Shown here: positions 8,045-16,114 of the stretch, piece by piece
How positions within the stretch are numbered: the stretch's first letter is position 1
Layout: every line of letters begins with the position of its first letter
NCBI GenBank assembly: GCA_964636655.1
Contig: CAZWTK010000002.1
Coordinates: 1 to 64,000 of the forward strand
Source of the DNA: Fen-549 sp964636655
GTDB lineage: Bacteria; Actinomycetota; Thermoleophilia; Gaiellales; Gaiellaceae
Length of the DNA stretch: 64,000 bases
Direction of reading: 5' to 3'
Made by a program: the position numbers and the translations under genes
The notes under the pieces: generated by a model
What the model was told of the DNA's origin: nothing
Seen by the model: only the letters and a program-made list of their open reading frames with translations
Databases searched by the model: none

Positions 8045-10096
8045 ATGGCCGAACGTCCTCCGGCCTACCGAACCGTCCGTAGTGGCATCCCCGTCGTCTG
8101 GTCGCCCTCAGCCGGCGGTGACCACACACTCGGAATCGTGATCCGCGCCGGGCGAGCGGACGAGCGCCTCGACATCGCAGGCGTTTCGCACCTCGTCGAG
8201 CACCTGATACTGCCCGCCGAGACGAGCGATCTGCAACGCACCGGAGGATTTGTCGACAGCACGCTGACGCACGTCTGGTACACGGCGGACAACTCCGTCG
8301 ATTGCCTCGCCTTTGCGCAGGACGTTGCTCGCCGCGCGCGCGAGCTTCCGCGTGAACGCTTCGAGGCCGAGAAGCGCATCCTTCGTGCCGAAGGCGAGTC
8401 CAGCCAACATCCGATCAACTACGCGCTCTCGCTTCGCTACGGCGCTCGGGGTTACGGCCTCACGGGATTCCCACAACTCGGGCTGCGCTGGCTCGAACTG
8501 GACGAGGTGCAGGATTGGGCTCACCGCTACGTGAACCGCGCTAACGTCGCTGTCTGGATGAACTGGGAGCCACCCGCCGAGCTCGAGCTCGACCTTCCCG
8601 GAGGAGAGAAGAACCCGGTGCCCGAACTCGAGCCGATCGACTACCTGAGTTTCCCCGCGCTTGCTACGGGTCCTGACGACTTCCTCCTCCTTCAGTTTCT
8701 TCGGGAGCGAACGACTGCTTCGCAAGTGGCCCTCAACCTACTCGAGGAGCGTTTGATGACGGCGCTGAGATTCGAGCAGGGGATCGGTTACCACATCGGC
8801 TCGAGCGAGGAGACGAACACGGGCTCGGTCGCGATCTCGACGGTGTACGGCGATCCCAGGACGGCGCATGCCTCGCCGGCGATCGAGGCGATCCTACGCG
8901 TCCTCGACGAGCTAGCCGACAGTGGTGCCACTTCTCTCGAGCTCGAAGAGGTCGTCAGGCGCTCCGAAGCGATGCTGGTGAACCCGAGTGCACTACTCTC
9001 GAGATTGAGCAGGCGCGCGGTCGCGGAGCTGAACCCCGCGCGCGAGTTCGACGAAGAGGAATGGCTCGAGGAGTTGCGCGAGCTCAAGCCCAAATCGGTC
9101 GCGGCGGCGGTCCGGGTGATCCTGCCGACGACGCTGATGATCGCACCCGTATCGGCGGCACCGGTGCCGGGATTCGCAACTCTTCCGCGGACATCGCCTG
9201 TCCGCGTCAAGGGTAAGCACTTCGCCTGGAACCTTTCGCTCGGCAAGCGGAAGAGGAACGAGGGCGCGTTTCTATCCGATTCGAAGCTGACGGTCGTTTA
9301 CAGGAATAGCACTCACGTCGCCATCGATCTTGAGCGCGCGCCGCTTCTGCTTCACCTCGATCGAGAGCGACGTGTGGTCTGGGACGCAGATGGTTCGAGC
9401 GCGGATATCACGCAGGGATCGTTCCTGCATGGTGACGAGCTGATCGCCGCGATCGACCGCGCCGTTCCACCGGAACGAACCCGAGTAGATCGAGAGCATT
9501 CGGACCAACGAGACGCAATCGAGCGCGCCCTTGCTTGGTACCCGTCCCGCAAAGGCCTCGTCTTCTGGCTGGTGGTTTGTGTCCTTGCCGTGATCGCCGG
9601 AGTCGTCAGCGACGTGCCCGCCCCGTCTCTTTTTCCTTTCGCCGCGTTGATCGTGGTCGCCCTCAGATACAAACGACAGCCCTCCAAGACGCGACTGGCC
9701 GCGATCGTGACCGAGAACCTCCCCGCTGACGAGGAGATATCCCATGTCTTCAAAGCGAAGCTCGTTGACAAGATGACCACTCCTGGCGTGCTGATCGCGA
9801 CCGAGCGGCGACTGATCTTCGTCTCTCCCAGGACGAGGCGGTTCGAGACGATGTTCTCCGAGATCACGTCGATCAGGCAGTGGCCTTTCTTCTCCACCAT
9901 CGTTCTGCGCACTGACGCAAAGCGCTTTCGCTACGAGTACGTAACTCCCCGTCGTCAGCGCCGCGCCCTTGTCCGAGAACTGCGTAGTCGTCCCGACCCG
10001 GCGACCTATCCGCCTCGCTGGCAAGTTGAGCCATCCGCCGCAACGGAAAAGGAGCGCTCGACGTTCAGCTCAGAGCAGGCACCGCAAGACGCCTAG
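8045..10096 (+). CDS. M16-family metallopeptidase fused to membrane segments and PH-like domain
   Basis: 683 residues. The N-terminal part is an M16 (pitrilysin/processing-peptidase) fold with the inverted zinc motif HLVEH (H49, E52, H53) and a downstream Glu in RILRAE (E116) that fits the third ligand. RFEQGIGYHIGSS near 242 resembles the substrate-binding segment of the second M16 half-domain. Residues ~410-475 form a beta-rich region. About 503-541 are one or two membrane segments. The C-terminus (~575-650, VLIATERRLIFVSPRTRRF...) looks like a bacterial PH domain. It lies on the plus strand between rnc and smc and overlaps the rnc end tail to tail by 4 nt. Peptidase activity is plausible since the ligands are intact; the target is unknown. 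Confidence 0.75.
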   Translation: MAERPPAYRTVRSGIPVVWSPSAGGDHTLGIVIRAGRADERLDIAGVSHLVEHLILPAETSDLQRTGGFVDSTLTHVWYTADNSVDCLAFAQDVARRARELPRERFEAEKRILRAEGESSQHPINYALSLRYGARGYGLTGFPQLGLRWLELDEVQDWAHRYVNRANVAVWMNWEPPAELELDLPGGEKNPVPELEPIDYLSFPALATGPDDFLLLQFLRERTTASQVALNLLEERLMTALRFEQGIGYHIGSSEETNTGSVAISTVYGDPRTAHASPAIEAILRVLDELADSGATSLELEEVVRRSEAMLVNPSALLSRLSRRAVAELNPAREFDEEEWLEELRELKPKSVAAAVRVILPTTLMIAPVSAAPVPGFATLPRTSPVRVKGKHFAWNLSLGKRKRNEGAFLSDSKLTVVYRNSTHVAIDLERAPLLLHLDRERRVVWDADGSSADITQGSFLHGDELIAAIDRAVPPERTRVDREHSDQRDAIERALAWYPSRKGLVFWLVVCVLAVIAGVVSDVPAPSLFPFAALIVVALRYKRQPSKTRLAAIVTENLPADEEISHVFKAKLVDKMTTPGVLIATERRLIFVSPRTRRFETMFSEITSIRQWPFFSTIVLRTDAKRFRYEYVTPRRQRRALVRELRSRPDPATYPPRWQVEPSAATEKERSTFSSEQAPQDA

Positions 10097-10797
10097 CCGC
10101 CCGCTTCGAGCTCGAGACGCTCAAGCACCTGCTTGGCCGCCGCCTGTTCGGCCGCCTTCTTGGTCGTGCCGGTGCCCGTGCCCATTCTCTCCCCGTCCAC
10201 CTTTGCCGCGCAGGTGAAGGTGCGCTCGTGCGGTGGTCCGACGGCGTCGAGCACCACATAGACGACCTGCTGGCCCCGTCGGGCCAGCGCCTCCTGAAGC
10301 TCGGTCTTGAAGTCGACGTGGCCCGAGATCGCATACTCGATGCGACTGGTGAAGGCCGCCACGATCGCGGCCTCGACCGGCTCGAAGCCGTTCTCGAGGT
10401 AGAGCGCCGCCAGCGCCGCCTCGAGCAGGGCCGCGAGCACGTTGCGATTCTCGGATAGGCGCTTCAGCTCGTCGCGTGAGACGCCGTGTCCGTACTCGAG
10501 CAGCTTCTCGCCCAGTCCCAGCTCGAGCGCTACCTCGGCGCAGCTGGCACGCGAGACGACGTGCGAGCGGATCTTCGCCATCCGACCCTCGCTGAAGTCG
10601 GGGTAGCGATCGTAGAGCGTCCTGGCGGTGGCCAACTCGAGCACACTGTCACCGAGAAACTCGAGCCTCTCGTACGAGGAAGGACGGTCGGGCGCCCACG
10701 AGGTGTGGGTGAAGACATGCTCCAACTGCTCTGCCGGCAGGACTTCGATCAGCCTGCGGAGAGCCTCGTTACCCTCAGGCGCCTTCTTAGAGCCCAT
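10093..10797 (-). CDS. rnc: ribonuclease III
   Basis: Double-stranded RNA endonuclease that processes rRNA precursors and structured mRNAs. About 234 residues from ATG 10797. The RNase III signature ERLEFLGDSVLEL and the acidic E in LLEAALAALYLENG are present, followed by a C-terminal dsRNA-binding domain (DFKTELQEALARRGQ ... TTKKAAEQAAAKQVLERL). A GTG at 10848 would extend it, but the extension lies in a structured element rather than conserved protein. The start codon is inside the closing stem of that element (10790-10949), which suggests structural control of translation, perhaps autoregulated as known for E. coli rnc. Confidence 0.95.
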   Translation of the reverse strand: MGSKKAPEGNEALRRLIEVLPAEQLEHVFTHTSWAPDRPSSYERLEFLGDSVLELATARTLYDRYPDFSEGRMAKIRSHVVSRASCAEVALELGLGEKLLEYGHGVSRDELKRLSENRNVLAALLEAALAALYLENGFEPVEAAIVAAFTSRIEYAISGHVDFKTELQEALARRGQQVVYVVLDAVGPPHERTFTCAAKVDGERMGTGTGTTKKAAEQAAAKQVLERLELEAGG

Positions 10798-10949
10798 TTC
10801 GATAGGCCTGTACTCCCGATGCCGCCGCTCCGCGGCGCCAGCGACCACCCGGGCCGTTTATCGCACTACCGGTGCGCCTTCGCGGCCTGCGTGGCCCCTG
10901 GCATCCACGGATCGGCCCCCTCAAGCGCATATCCCTACCGAATGGGCTC
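10790..10949 (-). promoter_or_regulatory. structured RNA element filling the acpP-rnc gap (copy 2)
   Basis: The whole space from the acpP stop to the rnc start folds on itself. The outer stem pairs 10934-10949 with 10790-10806, about 15 bp with one internal mismatch, and buries the rnc ATG. An inner stem GCCAGGGGCC / GGTCGCTGGC and small hairpins (CGCAC-GTGCG, GCCGC-GCGGC) sit inside. A second copy at 25011-25165 has the same core but different stem sequences that still pair. The core blocks GTGGATGCC, GAAGG and TGCGATAA resemble the 5' end of 23S rRNA. The function is unknown; a leader controlling rnc is the simplest reading. Confidence 0.6.
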
Positions 10950-11197
10950 TACTTCTGGTGCGCTGTGACGTATTCGACAGCCTGCCCGACGGTCTGAATC
11001 TTTTGTGCGTCCTCGTCCGAGATCTTGATGTCGAAAGAATCTTCGAGCTCCATGATCAACTCGACGAGATCCAGCGAATCGGCGTCGAGATCCTCCTGGA
11101 AGGAAGCTGTCTCGACAATCGCACTCTCGTCGACACCAAGCTGCTCAACAAGGACTTCCTTGACGCGTCCGAAGACTTCTTCACGCGATGCTGCCAT
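10949..11197 (-). CDS. acpP: acyl carrier protein
   Basis: 82-residue acidic protein carrying the 4'-phosphopantetheine attachment motif DSLDLVELIMELED (Ser about 41). It shuttles acyl chains in fatty-acid synthesis and supplies acyl-ACP to PlsX, encoded just upstream with a 6-nt gap. The start ATG is preceded by GAGGTGTC. Its stop codon abuts the structured element preceding rnc. Confidence 0.97.
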   Translation of the reverse strand: MAASREEVFGRVKEVLVEQLGVDESAIVETASFQEDLDADSLDLVELIMELEDSFDIKISDEDAQKIQTVGQAVEYVTAHQK

Positions 11198-11203
11198 GAC
11201 ACC

Positions 11204-12259
11204 TCATTCCGTCGAGTTCGTAGGGCGGGCCGATGCTACCACGCGGGAGGGCATGTGCTCGGCGATGCGTTGCACGACGCGGTGCTCGACGCCACGCGCA
11301 GCAAGGCGAATAGCGTTCGTGATCGCGTCCGGACCGGAGTTGCCGTGGGCGATCACCGCCAGAGCGCGCAGACCGAGCAGATAGGCGCCGCCGTAGGTAT
11401 CGGGGTCGAATTTCTCGCGCACCGAGCGAAGTGCCGGGCGCAATAGGAGCCCTCCGAGCTTGGTAAGGGCGCTCTGCTCAGCCTCGTCACGCAGCGCCCG
11501 GAACATCGAGCCCGCCGTGCCCTCGATCGTCTTCAAGGCGATGTTTCCGCTGAAGCCGTCGCAGACAACGACGTCGGCGGGGTGCTCGAGCAGCAGTCGG
11601 CTCTCGGCGTTGCCGGCGAAGTTGAGGCTGCTCGCGGCCAGCAGCTTGTGGGCTGCGATGGAGAGCACGTTCCCCTTCTCGGCCTCCTCGCCGATCGAGA
11701 GGAGGCGAACGCTCGGATGCTTCAGCTCGAGAATCTCCTCGGCGAAGATGGCACCCATGTGCGCGAACTGAAGCAGATGGCGCGGCCGGGCGTCGGCATT
11801 GGCTCCGGCGTCGATCAGCACGTAGGGGCCATGCCTGGAAGGCACGACGGCCGCGATGGCCGGGCGCTTGACGCCGGGCGACCGGCGCAGCACGACCAGC
11901 CCCGCCGCGAGCATTGCACCGGTGTTCCCTGCCGAGACGATCGCGTCGGCCTTCCCGTCCGCCACGAGCCGGTAGGCAACCACGAGCGAGCTGCGAGATT
12001 TCGCGCGCACGGCCTTGCCGGGCTTCTCGTGCATGTCGATCACCTCGTCGGCGACGACGTGCGCCAAGCCCTTGGGATCGATTCCCAGGCGCCCGACCAG
12101 AATAGGCTCGATCTCGTTGCCGGCGGCGCGGAGCGCGCCGGCAACGATCGCATCGGGGGCCCAACGTGCCGCGATGCTGCCGACCATCGTCANNNNNNNN
12201 NNATCGGGGGCGTCGTCGCCACCCATGGCGTCAACGGCTATGCGTATGGGCCTGGGCAT
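11204..12259 (-). CDS. plsX: phosphate acyltransferase PlsX (interrupted by scaffold gap)
   Basis: Makes acyl-phosphate from acyl-ACP for phosphatidic acid synthesis. PlsX motifs: IAVDAMGGDDAP at the N-terminus, IDMHEKPGKAVRAK and SAGNTGAMLAAG. A run of 10 N and about ten odd residues interrupts the N-terminus just after GGDDAPD; the homologous sequence resumes as WAPDAIVAGAL. The segment APD(A) therefore appears on both sides of the gap, indicating an assembly artefact and not a real insertion. The true protein should be about 14 residues shorter. GGAG lies 8 nt before the ATG. Confidence 0.93.
   Translation of the reverse strand: MPRPIRIAVDAMGGDDAPDXXXXTMVGSIAARWAPDAIVAGALRAAGNEIEPILVGRLGIDPKGLAHVVADEVIDMHEKPGKAVRAKSRSSLVVAYRLVADGKADAIVSAGNTGAMLAAGLVVLRRSPGVKRPAIAAVVPSRHGPYVLIDAGANADARPRHLLQFAHMGAIFAEEILELKHPSVRLLSIGEEAEKGNVLSIAAHKLLAASSLNFAGNAESRLLLEHPADVVVCDGFSGNIALKTIEGTAGSMFRALRDEAEQSALTKLGGLLLRPALRSVREKFDPDTYGGAYLLGLRALAVIAHGNSGPDAITNAIRLAARGVEHRVVQRIAEHMPSRVVASARPTNSTE
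12193..12202. other. assembly gap (10 N)
   Basis: Ten undetermined bases inside plsX. ATCGGGGGC occurs on both sides (about 12150 and 12203), which fits two overlapping contig ends that were joined with an arbitrary gap. The bases between about 12160 and 12192 are probably spurious contig-end sequence. Confidence 0.95.
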
Positions 12260-12323
12260 TTCGTAGTCTCCGCCTCGGTCACGTCAAGCGGAAGATAACG
12301 GTGCGTGGCGGGCGCCGGGGGGC

Positions 12324-12512
12324 CTAGGGCGCCTCAACCCGCAACGGCTCGATCTCGCGGCCACGATAGTGCTTGCAGGTCGGGCACATGTGATGAGGAC
12401 GCTTGGGCTGATGGCAGACCGGGCAGACGTTCGGGCGCGGCACTTCGAGCGCCTGATGCGTCCGGCGCTTGTCGCGTCTCGTCTTCGACGTTTTTCGCTT
12501 CGGGACCGCCAT
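12324..12512 (-). CDS. rpmF: 50S ribosomal protein L32
   Basis: 62 residues beginning MAVPKRKTSKTRRDKRR, the canonical L32 start. It is of the zinc-binding type, with two CxxC pairs (CPVCHQ and CPTCKH). A GTG 21 nt upstream keeps the frame open, but the conserved N-terminus marks ATG 12512. It precedes plsX as in many bacteria. The usual partner yceD is 1.5 kb upstream because two other genes sit between them. Confidence 0.95.
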   Translation of the reverse strand: MAVPKRKTSKTRRDKRRTHQALEVPRPNVCPVCHQPKRPHHMCPTCKHYRGREIEPLRVEAP

Positions 12513-12665
12513 GATCGGCCGCGTAGTGTACACGCCGAAAGGGCTCCGAGCGCGGCTTCCCGCCCTCGGTGGTTGGCTCAGCGCGCCGAGTGACAGGTGG
12601 GCTCGATCTCGGCGACCCCCGCGTACAGCGACAGACTCAGGACGAGAAGCGCTCCTTCCCGGTGG

Positions 12666-13310
12666 TCACTTCCTGATCGACCAGTGCCCCGAAAGCGAGG
12701 CGAAGTTGAGAAACACGGTGGCGATCAGCGCCGGCACGATCAGCCAACGTGCGCCGCGACTCAGCACCGTTGCGACGCGCGCGACGTGGAAGCGCAGGAG
12801 CGCCGACCAGCCCCCGCTCTCGATTCCTCTGTTGCGCAAGATTCGCATGCGACGTCCCTGCCGGAGCTCGGCCTCGGAGAGCATCGATGCAACGATCGAG
12901 AGAAGGGCCGCCGAGACGGTCAGAGCAAGCGGAATCAGGAATCCACCGTTGTGATAGACGTGCGGCAGGTAGGCGACCAGGGTCGCGAGCGCGGCAATCG
13001 AGGCTAGCGCGAGAAGAAGCGCGAGGTAACACTCCCACCAGGCGGGGGCGCGTAGATGCGGCTCTGCGAGCACGGCCGCCGAGCTCGCAGCGCTACGGGC
13101 GCCCGGGCTTCCTTCCAGCCGGTCGCTGCGTCCCACAAGCTGGCCGAAGGCCTCTTTCAAGACTGCCAGCTCGACGCGCGCGCTCTCGTCGCCGGCGGCG
13201 AGACGTTCGCCGGCGGAGTTACAGCGCACGATGTAGGCGTGCTCGATCTCCGAGAACGTAGCACCGGCCGAGAGACCGAGATAGGCGAGGATCTCGTCCC
13301 GATCAGACAT
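12666..13310 (-). CDS. membrane protein with J-domain-like N-terminus
   Basis: 214 residues. The first ~65 (YLGLSAGATFSEIEHAYIVRC...LAVLKEAFGQL) follow the helical pattern of a DnaJ J-domain but lack the HPD tripeptide needed to stimulate Hsp70. Three hydrophobic segments follow (about 95-115, 123-143 and 190-208). No further family is recognised. It lies between the GyrI-like gene and rpmF on the same strand and may be co-transcribed with them. A role in membrane-linked ribosome or chaperone function would be speculation. Confidence 0.65.
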   Translation of the reverse strand: MSDRDEILAYLGLSAGATFSEIEHAYIVRCNSAGERLAAGDESARVELAVLKEAFGQLVGRSDRLEGSPGARSAASSAAVLAEPHLRAPAWWECYLALLLALASIAALATLVAYLPHVYHNGGFLIPLALTVSAALLSIVASMLSEAELRQGRRMRILRNRGIESGGWSALLRFHVARVATVLSRGARWLIVPALIATVFLNFASLSGHWSIRK

Positions 13311-13367
13311 GTGCTGCTGAGTTTAGGAGACCGTCAGGACTTTGCGACCGAAGGCCCGCCGCCCCGA

Positions 13368-13838
13368 TCAGCCGAGCGGTATGACGAGCTCGGTGATCAG
13401 CTCGTCGGGATTCACAACGTTCACCATGCTGCGCAGGAAGCGATCGTAGGGCGGCGCCTTGGGTCGGCGCCGCTCGCCCTTGGCCAGCGAGCCGTTCATC
13501 TCGGCCCAGGCCTCGGGAAGCTGCTCGTAGGGCCCGTGCAGAGTGCCGACGAGCCCGCTGCCGCCGCCGAACTCCATGACCTTCATATCCGCGGCGGGCT
13601 CGATCTCGCCCTCGAACGGAATCGCGGCGACGGCGGCGATCCGCCCCGGCAAGGTCTTGCGCTTCGGATGCGCACAGATGCCCGGACCCGCGAAGACCGC
13701 GCCGGTCTCGGTCAGCACCTCGCCGATGCGCCCGAAGGCGGCGGAGAGGTCGGCCTCGAAGTGCTCGGGGGAGGTCGTCAGCTCGATCGCAAGCACACGC
13801 TCGGGCTCCAGCTCTCGCCGCTCGATACCCAGATCCAT
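13368..13838 (-). CDS. GyrI-like small-molecule-binding domain protein
   Basis: 156 residues forming a stand-alone GyrI/AraC-effector-binding domain (RVLAIELTTSPEHFEADLSAAFGRIGEVL ... AVAAIPFEGEIEPA ... GTLHGPYEQLPEAWAEM ... ELVIPLG). It is clearly related to the C-terminal half of the MerR regulator at 14551-15366, two genes upstream, so one may derive from the other. The start ATG follows GGAGGGGCC. It probably binds an amphipathic or cationic ligand; it has no DNA-binding domain of its own. Confidence 0.75.
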   Translation of the reverse strand: MDLGIERRELEPERVLAIELTTSPEHFEADLSAAFGRIGEVLTETGAVFAGPGICAHPKRKTLPGRIAAVAAIPFEGEIEPAADMKVMEFGGGSGLVGTLHGPYEQLPEAWAEMNGSLAKGERRRPKAPPYDRFLRSMVNVVNPDELITELVIPLG

Positions 13839-13970
13839 GGCCCCTCCGTTCTCTCTAGTGCTATCGAGCCGTCCCGCGTGATCATCGGCAGGAACCCGGG
13901 CGTGATTGAGGCGCGTTTAAGGGATCGCAGTATGAGATCGGCCGTCGGAGTGCCCGTTTTGAGCGATCTC

Positions 13971-14480
13971 CTAAAGCTCGTTACGCAACTTCTCGAGGGC
14001 CGACCAGCGCGAGTCAACCTGCTCCTGAACGTGTTCATGCGGCTCGAGATTGAGGTCGCGTCCGCACTCCGGGCAGAGTCCGGCGCAGTCCGGGCGGCAG
14101 AGAATGGTCTCGGGTAGAGCCAGCGCGGCGGCGTCGCGGGCCCAGGCCGAGAGATCGAGCCGGTCGCCCTCGAGGTAGGGCGTGCGCAGCTCCTCGTCGG
14201 CCTCGGGGTCGGCATCCTGGTACTCGTCGGCGACGATCTTCTCGCGGAACTCGGCCTCGCCCAGGCAGCGGTAGCAGGGCCCGACCATTCGACACTCGAA
14301 GCGCAGACGAAAGACGCTGCCGCCCGATGCGCGGTCGATCGTCAGATCGGCCGTGACAGTCCGCGGCAACGGCTCGTAGCTCTGGCCACCGTAGACAAGC
14401 GGCTCGAGCTCGATCTCGACCGCCTCGCGGTGCTCCTCGCCCGACCGCAGGCGGAGCCGCCTAAGGTCGTAGGTGGTCAT
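13971..14480 (-). CDS. YceD/DUF177 family protein
   Basis: 169 residues with the family's central cysteines (CRMVGPCYRCLGEAE) and the C-terminal CRPDCAGLCPECGRDLN, which likely binds zinc. YceD proteins are almost always encoded next to rpmF and are linked to 23S rRNA or ribosome assembly. Here the pair is separated by two genes but is on the same strand. The start ATG has only a weak upstream site. Confidence 0.9.
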   Translation of the reverse strand: MTTYDLRRLRLRSGEEHREAVEIELEPLVYGGQSYEPLPRTVTADLTIDRASGGSVFRLRFECRMVGPCYRCLGEAEFREKIVADEYQDADPEADEELRTPYLEGDRLDLSAWARDAAALALPETILCRPDCAGLCPECGRDLNLEPHEHVQEQVDSRWSALEKLRNEL

Positions 14481-14550
14481 GGACTCAGGGTAGCAGCGGG
14501 CGAAGCCCTTTTCCGCTCAGCCCGCTGCCGCCAAGAGTCGGTGCGACCGA

Positions 14551-15366
14551 TCAGGCCACCGGAATAACGATCTCGGTCACGAGCTCGGCCGGCGAGGCGG
14601 CCTGGGTCGGGTCGACGCGGTAGACCTCGTAGGGCATCGCTCCGATCTTCAGTCCCTGCTCCAAGACCCAGGTGTGCACGTCGCGCCAGGCCGGGCCGAG
14701 GCCCTCGTACGGCCCGACCAGCGTCCCTACGGCCGCGCGTCCGCCGCTGAAGTCGACCATCTTGAGGCCCGATTCGTCGGGCATATCGGCGGCGACCGGA
14801 ACGCCTACGAAGGCCCTGAACGACTCGGGATCGAAATCCTCTTCCGGGTAACCGATCACGCACGGGCCGGTAGGCACGACGCCGGCGGCGCCGAGCGTGC
14901 CCATCACCCGGCCGAACGCCTGCTCGCAGTCGGGGCCGATCCGATCGAGCGCCGAGCGCATCTCCACGCAGGCGGCTCGCTGGGCCGGTAGTTCGCGAAT
15001 CTCGACAGAAATGGGCATCGGTTCCTCCCTCTCACGCAGCTTGCAAAGGAGAGCGAGAGCCCTCTCCGACTCGGCGGCTCGTTCGCGTAGCCTCGCCTCT
15101 TGCCCGTCGAGCAGCTCATTGAGTCGAGCTGGATCGGCCAGCGCCAACCTCACCTCGTCGAGCGGCAGATCGATCTCGCGCAGCTCGCGAATCGAATCGG
15201 CCGCGGCCAGCTGGTCGAGCGAGTAATAACGGTAACCCGTCCACTCGTCCACATAGGCGGGTTCGAGCAGCCCGCGCTCGTCGTAGAAGCGCAGCGCCCG
15301 ACGACTCAGTCGGCTGATGAACGCGAAGCGCCCGATCGGGAACAGGTTTTCGCGCTCTCCTTCCAT
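14551..15366 (-). CDS. MerR-family regulator with GyrI-like effector domain (BmrR/BltR type)
   Basis: 271 residues. The N-terminal MerR winged helix is seen in FAFISRLSRRALRFYDERGLLEPAYVDEWTGYRYY. A dimerisation coil follows at ~75-115, then a GyrI-like ligand domain (~118-271) ending ELVTEIVIPVA. This is the architecture of BmrR/BltR multidrug-responsive activators. No transporter gene is adjacent, so the target may be elsewhere or may be the GyrI-like paralogue at 13368-13838. Where it sits between the sepIVA-like and yceD genes is unusual. Confidence 0.85.
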   Translation of the reverse strand: MEGERENLFPIGRFAFISRLSRRALRFYDERGLLEPAYVDEWTGYRYYSLDQLAAADSIRELREIDLPLDEVRLALADPARLNELLDGQEARLRERAAESERALALLCKLREREEPMPISVEIRELPAQRAACVEMRSALDRIGPDCEQAFGRVMGTLGAAGVVPTGPCVIGYPEEDFDPESFRAFVGVPVAADMPDESGLKMVDFSGGRAAVGTLVGPYEGLGPAWRDVHTWVLEQGLKIGAMPYEVYRVDPTQAASPAELVTEIVIPVA

Positions 15367-15461
15367 GACGGAGCCCAGCTTGAAGCTTGACGTAACGTGA
15401 AGGTCAAGGCGAGTGTGACCCTCCCCCGCTCTTGTCTTCGCTCTCCTCGCACAGGCGAAAC

Positions 15462-15479
15462 AGCCGCGAACTCGCGGCT
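15462..15479 (-). terminator. hairpin after sepIVA-like gene
   Basis: A perfect 7-bp stem AGCCGCG / CGCGGCT with a 4-nt loop lies 20 nt downstream of the sepIVA-like stop. On the minus strand it is followed by GTTTCG. It is a plausible terminator for the recG-to-sepIVA transcript. Confidence 0.5.
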
Positions 15480-15499
15480 CCTACCGGGTTCGTCAGCGG

Positions 15500-16000
15500 C
15501 TACTGGTAGCTGTCGGGCTCGTCGATCGGGCCGATGCCGGCGACGACCGACTCCTGCGAGCGCTCGTGCAGGCGCTCACGCCCGCGCTTGACCGCGGTGA
15601 GGAACTTGTCGAGGTTGACCTCGAGTGTCGAGAGAATCGAGTCGGCCCAGTCTTCCATCTCGAGCCTGGTCTGACGCGCCTGGCGGCGAGCTTCCTCGAC
15701 GATCTCGATGGCCTGGTGCTCGGCCAGCTTGACGATCTCGGTCTGCGAGGCCTGTACAACCGCCTGCTCACGCGCCTCGGCGGTAATGCGATCGGACTCG
15801 CGGTTGGCCTCGGCAAGCATGTCCTGGCGCTCCTTGACGATCCAGCGCGCCCGTTTCAGCTCTTCCGGGATCGTCGCGCGCATCTGATCGAGAACGTCAT
15901 AGATCTCTTCTCGATCGATGCGCACCTGATCGGTCAGAGGCACCTGCTTGGCGTTGTGAACTAGATCGTCGAGCTTGTCAATGAGGACGAGAATGTCCAT
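15500..16000 (-). CDS. SepIVA-like cell-division coiled-coil protein
   Basis: 166 residues. The N-terminal module (IDKLDDLVHNAKQVPLTDQV, then RIDREEIYDVLDQMRATIPEEL) matches the start of the mycobacterial septation protein SepIVA as I know it. The long coiled coil (~50-130) and the end DKFLTAVKRGRERL are also alike. Mycobacterial SepIVA is encoded near yceD and rnc, as here. It is shorter than SepIVA because the coil is abridged. It likely acts in the cytoplasm at the septum or growing envelope. The start ATG has GGAG 10 nt upstream. Confidence 0.8.
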   Translation of the reverse strand: MDILVLIDKLDDLVHNAKQVPLTDQVRIDREEIYDVLDQMRATIPEELKRARWIVKERQDMLAEANRESDRITAEAREQAVVQASQTEIVKLAEHQAIEIVEEARRQARQTRLEMEDWADSILSTLEVNLDKFLTAVKRGRERLHERSQESVVAGIGPIDEPDSYQ

Positions 16001-16114
16001 GGTTATCCGTCTCCGCGAAGTTTACCCGCGCCCTGGCTGCTGAGTTTCTTCCGGCGCAAGCGCCGATCTCCTTCTCAGCTTACTAAGTCGCGGCAAACGT
16101 TTCCTACACTCGCT

